NCBI GenBank assembly: GCA_934643535.1
Contig: CAKUCE010000073.1
Span: forward strand, 1-11,613
DNA: 11,613 nucleotides
Source of the DNA: an uncultured Clostridia bacterium
GTDB taxonomy: Bacteria > Bacillota > Clostridia > Christensenellales > Aristaeellaceae
Direction: 5' to 3'
Part shown: positions 7,129 through 11,613 of the stretch, piece by piece
How the letters are laid out: each line of letters starts with the position of its first letter
Numbering within the stretch: the stretch's first letter is position 1
The notes under the pieces: generated by a model
Database searches by the model: none
Told to the model about the DNA's origin: nothing
What the model saw: only the letters and a program-made list of their open reading frames with translations
Position numbers and translations under genes: made by a program

Positions 7129-7440
7129 TCAGTCCAGCTCCCACCAGTAATCGAACACCCTGCGGTAGCCGTTGCCCTTCGGCGGGAGACAGGGATAATG
7201 CCGCACCCTGCGGCTGCTCTGCTTTTTCAGGTACTGCTGGCGGTTGCTGTTCTTCGGGTACTTGATGTATTTTCCGACCTCCTGCCAGATGCCGTCCACA
7301 AAGTCCCAGTCGATATAGCCACGGTAAGGATAGTACCAGTGTTCTCTTCGGATGATGCTGCGGAGCCGCTGTTCCTTGTGCCGGTTCATTGCCCGGCGGT
7401 AACAGCGTCCGCTTTTGCGGCGGCCCTTCCCGCCGGTCAC
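7129..7440 (-). CDS. Conserved-looking small hypothetical protein, aromatic and basic
   Basis: I do not know a function for this protein of about 103 residues. The N-terminus is highly basic (G-K-G-R-R-K-S-G-R-x-Y-R-R-A-M). The centre carries W-Y-Y-P-Y-R-G-Y-I-D-W-D-F-V-D-G-I-W and I-K-Y-P-K-N-S-N-R-Q, and the C-terminus is G-N-G-Y-R-R-V-F-D-Y-W-W-E-L-D. I recall similar unannotated proteins in clostridial accessory regions, but cannot verify this here. The start is uncertain. GTG 7440-7438 overlaps the TGA of the preceding 59-aa gene (GTGA), which suggests coupling. ATG 7465-7467 has GGAG 8 nt upstream and would add nine residues. It is the third gene of a - strand cluster; the basic charge suggests nucleic-acid contact, by inference only. 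Confidence 0.7.
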   Translation of the reverse strand: MTGGKGRRKSGRCYRRAMNRHKEQRLRSIIRREHWYYPYRGYIDWDFVDGIWQEVGKYIKYPKNSNRQQYLKKQSSRRVRHYPCLPPKGNGYRRVFDYWWELD

Positions 7441-7616
7441 ATCAAGGTTTCTTTCCGCTCCCTGCATTCCTTCTTCTCCCCGGCGCGGTCATACGCCTTC
7501 CTGCTCTCCACGATCCGGGTCACAGGGCGAACCGTGCCCCAGGTGTTCCTTTGCGCGCTGTGATGCGCCTTCTGCTGCTTCTTCGTCTGTTTGTTCAGGG
7601 GAACATAGCGGTCCAT
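7437..7616 (-). CDS. Small basic hypothetical protein, 59 residues
   Basis: This short gene starts at ATG 7614-7616 (complement) with a near-ideal ribosome binding site, GGAGGTGA, 6 nt before the start. It ends at TGA 7437-7439. The product begins M-D-R-Y-V-P-L-N-K-Q-T-K-K-Q-Q-K and is rich in Lys, Arg and Gln throughout (S-R-K-A-Y-D-R-A-G-E-K-K near the end), with no membrane segment or signal. No function is recognised. Its first 128 nt lie, in another frame, inside the 3' end of the preceding Cys-motif gene, and its stop overlaps a GTG start of the following gene. The strong ribosome binding site and that junction are the reasons for calling it real. Confidence 0.65.
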   Translation of the reverse strand: MDRYVPLNKQTKKQQKAHHSAQRNTWGTVRPVTRIVESRKAYDRAGEKKECRERKETLM

Positions 7617-7887
7617 ACCCTGTCACCTCCTCGGGTTCGGTCTCATAAGCCGTCAGGCTCTGGTTCTGGGAAATCGTGCGGCGTTTGTCCATGATGCGGG
7701 GATCGTCATACGATTTGCGGCGGCACATCCAGCAGGAGCAGTGCACCTTGCCTTTGGACAAATAGCCGTACCGCCCGGGGGTCCAATAGTCCGCGTCGTT
7801 CAGTTTCCAGTAGTCGCGGAGGATCATGGACTTGTGGTGAATGGCTCTTTTTCGCTGAAAGCGTCTGTAAGCTCGGCTCCGGTTCAT
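7489..7887 (-). CDS. Hypothetical protein with C-x-C-x-x-C motif
   Basis: ATG 7885-7887 (complement) follows GGAGGA at a spacing of about 5 nt. The first 75 or so residues look like a compact conserved unit: a basic start (R-A-Y-R-R-F-Q-R-K-R-A-I), W-T-P-G-R-Y-G-Y-L-S-K-G-K-V-H, then C50-S-C52-W-M-C55-R-R-K-S-Y-D, a likely metal site needing further ligands. I recall this K-G-K-x-H-C-S-C-W-M-C pattern from unannotated bacterial proteins; no function is known to me. Residues from about 88 on, rich in Glu and Gly, overlap the next gene's ribosome binding site and first 128 nt. Either this tail is a true overlap, or a frameshift removed an earlier stop. It heads a three-gene - strand cluster divergent from the XRE regulator. 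Confidence 0.7.
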   Translation of the reverse strand: MNRSRAYRRFQRKRAIHHKSMILRDYWKLNDADYWTPGRYGYLSKGKVHCSCWMCRRKSYDDPRIMDKRRTISQNQSLTAYETEPEEVTGYGPLCSPEQTDEEAAEGASQRAKEHLGHGSPCDPDRGEQEGV

Positions 7888-7905
7888 CTTTTCCTCCGGT
7901 TATCC

Positions 7906-7933
7906 TTGAAAATCAACAAATAGCTGGTATAAT
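7906..7933 (+). promoter_or_regulatory. Consensus sigma-70/SigA-type promoter of the XRE regulator gene
   Basis: TTGAAA (7906-7911) and TATAAT (7928-7933) are separated by 16 bp, and a TG one base before the -10 makes it an extended -10 promoter. The start point should be near 7940, about 30 nt before the ATG at 7972. The promoter lies in the 84-bp divergent gap, 19 bp from the start of the - strand cluster, so the XRE protein may control both directions. Confidence 0.8.
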
Positions 7934-7971
7934 CATGAGAGCAATACATCATCGCAAAGGAGGCGGTTTGT

Positions 7972-8280
7972 ATGTACCGGAAGGCTTTCCCTGTGATCGA
8001 CCCGGTGGCAACGGGCGAGAACATCGTCAGGCTGCGGAAAGAGCGCGGCATGACGGTGCGCGACCTGCAGGACTGGTTCGGCTTTGAAGAGCCGAGAGCC
8101 ATCTACAAATGGCAACACGGCGAGACCCTGCCGTCTGTCGACAACCTCTACGCCCTCAGCGCCCTGCTGGAGGTTCCCATTGAGGACATTCTGGTCGGGT
8201 CACGACAAGTGAATACCCTGATTCGCATCGAGCGGCAGGATGATTCCTGCCGCCCACTTTTTTTATGCCCGGCTGCCTGA
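7972..8280 (+). CDS. XRE-family helix-turn-helix regulator
   Basis: The frame encodes 102 residues. ATG 7972 follows AAAGGAGG (7956-7963). Residues about 14-74 form a Cro/C1-type domain: G-E-N-I-V-R-L-R-K-E-R-G-M-T-V, D-L-Q-D-W-F-G-F, R-A-I-Y-K-W-Q-H-G-E-T-L-P-S-V-D-N-L-Y-A-L-S, then L-L-E-V-P-I-E-D-I-L-V. It is a small DNA-binding protein, probably autoregulatory and probably acting on the divergent cluster. The tail is odd: an intrinsic terminator (8232-8264) lies before the stop codon, so most transcripts would end without a stop. The last 20 or so residues are not typical of the family, and a TGA in another frame at 8210-8212 would have ended the protein soon after the HTH domain. A late frameshift is therefore likely. 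The HTH call is firm. Confidence 0.85.
   Translation: MYRKAFPVIDPVATGENIVRLRKERGMTVRDLQDWFGFEEPRAIYKWQHGETLPSVDNLYALSALLEVPIEDILVGSRQVNTLIRIERQDDSCRPLFLCPAA
8232..8264 (+). terminator. Strong intrinsic terminator inside the 3' end of the XRE reading frame
   Basis: GCGGCAGGA (8232-8240) and TCCTGCCGC (8245-8253) form a perfect 9-bp GC-rich stem with a TGAT loop, followed 4 nt later by seven T (8258-8264). The XRE stop codon comes only at 8278-8280. Confidence 0.85.
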
Positions 8281-8675
8281 GAAACAGCGGCACTCGAGAT
8301 ACGTTTCCGCCATTTGAGGGTATTCCTTCCGGCGTGTTTGAAGGCAAGCCTTCGCCCACAGCCGTTGGAATACCCGAAATCATCATAAGAAAGGTTTTCA
8401 AAACCTTTCAGGAGGCTTTCAGGACCTCCCATTGCTCACTTTTGCACGAAACGTAGACGGCAGACCGTGTGAACGGGTTTACGGAGCGGGCAAGTTCGTA
8501 TGGTCGTGCGTTTGAAGCGGGAGACGGTGGTCGCTCCTGCCAAATGTCGCCTGAGAGGCAGCATCAATACCCATGCATTGAAGGGTGCTTTTACGCACAT
8601 GCGCAGCGTTATCGTTCATCTGCGCCTGAACCGGCTTCCGCGTATCCCGCGCTCCGCTGCTTCTCAGGCAGCCGG
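8269..8675. repeat. 407-bp non-coding block bounded by 35-bp imperfect inverted repeats (MITE-like or repeat-derived)
   Basis: 8269-8303 matches the reverse complement of 8641-8675 at 30 of 35 positions; the outer 22 match at 21. The core GCCTGAGARRCAGC occurs three times: 8275-8288 (+), 8549-8562 (+) and 8656-8669 (-). The interior holds more paired segments: GGGTATTCC/GGAATACCC (8318-8326/8367-8375) enclosing GAAGGC-AA-GCCTTC (8340-8353), a 10+1+10 palindrome at 8389-8409, GGAGG/CCTCC (8411-8415/8425-8429), and a tandem CTTTCAGGA (8405-8413, 8416-8424). I see no credible gene and no clear target-site duplication. It fills the gap between two convergent genes and accounts for most of the stretch 8281-8682. 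Confidence 0.5.
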
Positions 8676-8682
8676 ACGCCCG

Positions 8683-9318
8683 TCAGGCCTTCTGGGCCAT
8701 GTAGGCTTCAAACGCCTCGTCAAAGCCGTCGTTCACGCCGAAGGGCGTGATGTAGTCAACGTTGGAATTGATGGCGCACTGGTCGATCTCCGTGGAGACA
8801 GCGTCCGCCCGGCGCTCCAGCTCCGCCGTGGCATTGCGCACCAGCTTGCGGTCGAAGTTGATGGTCGTCACCTTCTTCAGGTCGCAAGTGTAGGCCACCT
8901 GGTTGCCCTCGGCGTTGAAGCGGTAGCCCCGGCCGCCGCCGACAACGGTGCGCTCGGAAGAGCGGATGCCGGTCATCTCCCGCAGGGTAGCGGCAATCTC
9001 CTGGCGCTGCTTGTTGAGGCTGATCTCGCCATCCATGTCCAGCTTGAGTGCGTTCTTCGTCCGGCGGATGGCGCGGGTCAGTTTCTCATGCTCGGACAGA
9101 AGCCACAGCAGGAAGCCCACGACGTCGTTGATCCGGTCGGCGTACTCGGAGGGCGCTTCCTGGATGCGGGTCTCGTCTTCCGCTTCGGCCATGACCTTCT
9201 TTTTCAACAGGGTGACCTCCTGCACGGTGACATTGCTTTCGTCGCCCAGGATCATCCGGGCTTCCGTGATCAGGCCCTGCAGCCTGTTCTGATAACGGAA
9301 TGCATCTTTCAGGTTCAT
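8683..9318 (-). CDS. Hypothetical protein, 211 residues, charged and helical
   Basis: The start is ATG 9316-9318 (complement), with AGGAGG 9 nt upstream. A longer frame from further upstream would cross the promoter and is rejected. There is no signal peptide or membrane helix. Residues about 1-115 are largely charged and look helical (N-R-L-Q-G-L-I-T-E-A-R, then H-E-K-L-T-R-A-I-R-R-T-K-N-A). A glycine-rich V-V-G-G-G-R-G-Y-R-F at 125-134 is followed by a strand-like D-L-K-K-V-T-T-I-N-F and a second helical part (L-E-R-R-A-D-A-V-S-T-E-I-D-Q-C). The R-T-K-N/helix/R-A-D-x(4)-E-I-D pattern vaguely recalls the DIP1984/septicolysin-like family, but this is weak. It follows the PARG-type gene by 72 nt in the same direction and has its own good promoter. 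Confidence 0.75.
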   Translation of the reverse strand: MNLKDAFRYQNRLQGLITEARMILGDESNVTVQEVTLLKKKVMAEAEDETRIQEAPSEYADRINDVVGFLLWLLSEHEKLTRAIRRTKNALKLDMDGEISLNKQRQEIAATLREMTGIRSSERTVVGGGRGYRFNAEGNQVAYTCDLKKVTTINFDRKLVRNATAELERRADAVSTEIDQCAINSNVDYITPFGVNDGFDEAFEAYMAQKA

Positions 9319-9349
9319 TCCTTCGTTCCTCCTCATATTCTTCGGTTCC

Positions 9350-9378
9350 AGTATACCCAATGGCGCCGGGATTGTCAT
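9350..9378 (-). promoter_or_regulatory. Promoter of the 211-aa hypothetical gene
   Basis: On the - strand ATGACA (9373-9378) and TATACT (9350-9355) are separated by 17 bp, one mismatch from consensus at the -35 and one at the -10. It lies just after the PARG-type stop codon and about 30 nt before the ATG at 9318, so the downstream gene can be transcribed independently. Confidence 0.7.
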
Positions 9379-9390
9379 TGAACCGTCAGT

Positions 9391-10245
9391 TCAACGCCGC
9401 CCACAGAGGGTCTGCCGGAAGGTGTCGTAATTCTCCGTTTCATAATCCCGGCAGTATACCGCGAACTCGATGTATTTGAAGTACTGCCCGTATTCCTCCA
9501 GCGCGTCCTTATACGCCCTGGCCACCGCCCAGGGATCGTTGGCAAACGCGCCGCAGCCGAATGCGCCGAGGATGAGCACATCCGCCTGTTTTGACGCGGC
9601 GATATGCAGGATGTGCTTTGCGCGTTTCAGGTGGATCGCATACTGCTCGTCCGATGTCAGGCGGACAAAGGCCGCCGTTTCGGGATTATGGAGATTGCCC
9701 GTCCGTTCCCGCAGGTTGGGCGCGGCGCAGGAGATCACATCCACAGTCGCCCAGCCCTCCGGGGCAATACGGGGATTGCCGCTGGTGTCCAGCTTGCAGA
9801 TCACGATGCCCGGCGACCAGATGCAGGCGTCCGTGTGCAGGGGATCGTTGGCGGCGCGGTTGGGCTCGTAATATTTCTCCCACAGGAACCGCTGGTTCAT
9901 CGTGGGATAGAGCGTGGAGCACCGGCACAGGCTTTCCTCCTGGGCGCTGCTGCCGCTTCTCACCCCGCCGCCGGGATTGACCGCCGAGGCAAAGTTCAGC
10001 ACGGCGATATGCTCCATTCCGTGATGGAAATATCGCTGGCTCGCCGCCGTAAAGCTGGTGATCTTCGTCACCTCGATCTGGACAGGTGTTGCGCGCTTTT
10101 CCGGCAGGGCGGGATAATCATCCGGGCCATACAGGCGCGTGCCTTTTCTGCTGGCAGCGACCGCGTCGGCCAGCTGCTCGTTTTCGGTGTAGTATTTCTG
10201 CGTATCCTGAAAGACCTCGATCAGGCGTTGTCTTCTGTCATACAT
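9391..10245 (-). CDS. Bacterial-type poly(ADP-ribose) glycohydrolase-like macrodomain protein (TIGR02452 type)
   Basis: This 284-residue protein belongs to the group with the PARG signature and should remove ADP-ribose from modified macromolecules or hydrolyse ADP-ribose polymers in the cytoplasm. Its signature is G92-G-G94 then Q102-E-E104 in P-G-G-G-V-R-S-G-S-S-A-Q-E-E; E104 is the expected catalytic glutamate. A second macrodomain element is L-G-A-F-G-C-G-A-F-x-N-D-P at 226-238. The N-terminal helical part (I-E-V-F-Q-D-T-Q-K-Y-Y) is usual for this family and the length is normal. The start is ATG 10243-10245 with GGAGGG upstream; it lies 25 nt inside the preceding phosphoesterase gene, suggesting coupled translation. 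No ADP-ribosyltransferase is visible in the window, so its substrate is unknown. Family call strong, biological role open. Confidence 0.88.
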   Translation of the reverse strand: MYDRRQRLIEVFQDTQKYYTENEQLADAVAASRKGTRLYGPDDYPALPEKRATPVQIEVTKITSFTAASQRYFHHGMEHIAVLNFASAVNPGGGVRSGSSAQEESLCRCSTLYPTMNQRFLWEKYYEPNRAANDPLHTDACIWSPGIVICKLDTSGNPRIAPEGWATVDVISCAAPNLRERTGNLHNPETAAFVRLTSDEQYAIHLKRAKHILHIAASKQADVLILGAFGCGAFANDPWAVARAYKDALEEYGQYFKYIEFAVYCRDYETENYDTFRQTLCGRR

Positions 10246-10787
10246 GCGTGTCCCTCCTTAAAGCGCCGGTTGTTTTCGATCATCTCATCCAGCGTCACCG
10301 GCGCAAAGCCGTTGATGTCCACCCCGGCGTTGAGCATTTGCGGACGCGCGGCGATGAGCGGCCAGTAGTCGGCATTGGTGTTGTTGTGGATGTGGCCGTA
10401 CACCATGAACCCACCTTTGCTCATGCCCGGCCAGGACATCATGGGATAGTGACAGAGCGTGGCGGTGTGTCCGCTGTCCTGGACAAACAGCATGGGTGAT
10501 ACGCTTTCAAACCATACGCTCAAATCGACTTTCTTCATCCAGTACTTATCGTGGTTGCCGATGATCAGGTGCTTTTTGCCTTTCAGCACGGACAGGTATT
10601 CTTCCGCCAGGCGCTTTGCGCGGAAGAGAAAGTCGCCCACGATATACACGGTATCGTTTCGATGCACTTTGGCGTTCCAGTTATTGATCAGCGCGGCGTC
10701 CATCTCATTCGCGTCCGCGAAAGGGCGGTCGCAGTGGCGGATGACATTGGCATGACCCAGATGCAGGTCAGATGTATAGTAGATCAA
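10221..10787 (-). CDS. Calcineurin-like metallophosphoesterase
   Basis: This 188-residue dinuclear-metal phosphoesterase has motifs in the expected order: S-D7-L-H9-L-G-H12, V-G-D-F, I-G-N-H-D-K, a conserved His in C-H-Y-P-M-M-S-W, and G-H-I-H-N-N. The start is TTG at 10785-10787: GGAGGAG lies just upstream, the protein then begins exactly at the first beta strand (I-Y-Y-T-S-D-L-H), and the TTG overlaps the previous gene's TGA as TTGA. It has a compact single domain like many phage and accessory-region members. The substrate (phosphodiester, nucleotide or 2'-3' cyclic nucleotide) cannot be read from the sequence. It is placed between a PPP-type phosphatase and the PARG-type hydrolase, with overlaps on both sides. 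Confidence 0.87.
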   Translation of the reverse strand: MIYYTSDLHLGHANVIRHCDRPFADANEMDAALINNWNAKVHRNDTVYIVGDFLFRAKRLAEEYLSVLKGKKHLIIGNHDKYWMKKVDLSVWFESVSPMLFVQDSGHTATLCHYPMMSWPGMSKGGFMVYGHIHNNTNADYWPLIAARPQMLNAGVDINGFAPVTLDEMIENNRRFKEGHACMTEDNA

Positions 10788-11509
10788 TCGTTCTCCTCCC
10801 ATTCGTCCAGGCCGACAATTTCGCTGCATTCTCCGGACGAATAAAACTCTTTCATGTCCTCAAGCCGCAGGCATCCCAACTGCCCGCGCAATTCAGGGTA
10901 AGCGCAGCCGCAATCGATGCCGATACGGTTACTCCCGTTGTAGATGCGCATTCTGCCTTTGACGCGCTGGAATTGCATGGTAGGGGTGTGCCCGAACACA
11001 ACCGTTTTTCCTTCCGGGAGTTCTGTCCATGGCTCTATTCTCGACCACACCGCCATCTGAACATCGTTCTCATACCAGTCGTGCAGAAGCTCATAATCCT
11101 CCCTCGGACGGGCGTGTACCAGCAGGAATGATTCACCGTTCACGCTGATCTCTACCTGTACTGGGAGTCCTTCAATGTACCGGAGCAAGTCATCCCGTTC
11201 ATCTTCGGGCAGTTTTTCAAACGCGGCTTTTGTTTCAGCGCCGCCGTTTTTGTACCACAGCATCGCAAGTCTCCGATTATCCGGATGGCGCAGCCGGTCG
11301 ATCATCATGTATTCGTGGTTGCCGAGCATCAGCGTGGTGTTGGGCGGCTCGCGGATGCGCCGCAGCAGTTCTATCGAATGCGGGCCGCGATCAATAACGT
11401 CTCCGATGATATGCAGATGATCCTCCTCGCCAGGATGTATCTGGGAGAGGATGCTGTCAAAAGCGTCCATTTCGCCGTGGATATCTGAAAGTACGCAGGT
11501 CATGGGCAT
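10784..11509 (-). CDS. PPP-family (PP2A/lambda-phosphatase-like) phosphoesterase
   Basis: This 241-residue enzyme carries the full PPP signature: S-D9-I-H11-G, G-D37-V-I-D40-R-G, G-N64-H65-E, then V-H-A-R-P and V-V-F-G-H-T-P, plus the terminal G-I-D-C-G-C-A-Y strand. It is close in size to lambda phosphatase and the PrpA/PrpB serine/threonine phosphatases; a diadenosine-tetraphosphatase-like activity is an alternative. The start is ATG 11507-11509 (complement), with GGAAAG 6 nt upstream and a 2-nt gap after the preceding stop. A second ATG two codons later is also possible. The 3' end overlaps the next gene by 4 nt (TTGA). It is probably cytoplasmic, as no signal is seen. Confidence 0.9.
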   Translation of the reverse strand: MPMTCVLSDIHGEMDAFDSILSQIHPGEEDHLHIIGDVIDRGPHSIELLRRIREPPNTTLMLGNHEYMMIDRLRHPDNRRLAMLWYKNGGAETKAAFEKLPEDERDDLLRYIEGLPVQVEISVNGESFLLVHARPREDYELLHDWYENDVQMAVWSRIEPWTELPEGKTVVFGHTPTMQFQRVKGRMRIYNGSNRIGIDCGCAYPELRGQLGCLRLEDMKEFYSSGECSEIVGLDEWEEND

Positions 11510-11511
11510 GC

Positions 11512-11613
11512 TCAGCTTTCCAATATGACCACGCGCACATCCCGCAGGCTGATAGCGGAGCCTTCGTCCTCCCATGCAAGCGCGCGATTGAAAGCCGCCA
11601 CACGGGCCGCAAC
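11512..11613 (-). CDS. Unidentified protein, C-terminal fragment (gene continues beyond window)
   Basis: On the - strand the frame is open from the window end to TGA 11512-11514, giving 33 residues ending L-R-D-V-R-V-V-I-L-E-S. The stop is 2 nt before the phosphatase ATG, so this is most likely the preceding gene of the same operon. The fragment is too short to assign a family. It ends in a predicted beta strand and shows no membrane or signal feature. Confidence 0.6.
   Translation of the reverse strand, partial: VAARVAAFNRALAWEDEGSAISLRDVRVVILES

Noticed and set aside
8148..8432. Antisense frames over the XRE 3' end and repeat block
   Set aside because: They span the terminator and the inverted-repeat block, have no ribosome binding site, and are explained by the symmetric repeats.
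8269..8675. CRISPR array
   Set aside because: The repeated motif is short, present three times in mixed orientation and unevenly spaced, so it is not a repeat-spacer pattern.
9604..10368. 254-codon + strand frame opposite the PARG-type gene
   Set aside because: It is antisense to a gene with clear catalytic motifs and operon overlaps, and has no supporting start site.

Overview
The window looks like a chromosomal segment of a GC-rich member of the Bacillota, most likely a gut-type clostridium. The reasons are strong AAAGGAGG-type ribosome binding sites before nearly every gene, CUT1 sugar-ABC genes without their own ATPase, a secreted-type solute-binding protein, and Gram-positive-style promoters and hairpin terminators. 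No rRNA, tRNA, integrase or phage structural gene is visible, so the taxon cannot be fixed more closely.

Left part (1-5520): a sugar-catabolic operon on the + strand. It holds the 3' end of a LacI-family repressor, a 14-bp palindromic operator candidate, an exported family-66 glycoside hydrolase (dextranase-like), an extracellular sugar-binding protein, and two MalF/MalG-type permeases that overlap by 4 nt. A hairpin between the binding protein and the permeases probably sets their relative expression, and a perfect 16-bp hairpin closes the operon. The inferred pathway is extracellular cleavage of an alpha-1,6-glucan (dextran or isomaltooligosaccharide type), capture and import of the products, and control by the LacI repressor. 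The ATPase must come from elsewhere.

Junction (5520-6028): a gene graveyard. A roughly 55-residue fragment of a MarR-type regulator (- strand) abuts a 59-codon fragment that looks like a winged helix (+ strand). This marks the change from ordinary metabolic genes to an accessory region.

Right part (6029-11613): accessory genes. First is an AcrVA2-like (anti-Cas12a family) gene with one internal frameshift. Next, on the - strand, is a cluster of three small hypothetical genes, including a 59-aa gene whose start lies inside the previous reading frame. A divergent XRE-type regulator has a consensus promoter, and a strong terminator lies inside its reading frame. Then comes a 407-bp apparently non-coding block bounded by 35-bp imperfect inverted repeats. 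The final - strand cluster runs from the right edge leftwards: the tail of an unknown protein, a PPP-type phosphatase, a second metallophosphoesterase (TTG start, TTGA overlap), a bacterial-type poly(ADP-ribose) glycohydrolase (TIGR02452 type), and, from its own promoter, a 211-aa protein of unknown function. The tight overlaps suggest that the two phosphoesterases and the ADP-ribose hydrolase are co-translated and form a group-removal module of some kind. That function is inference.
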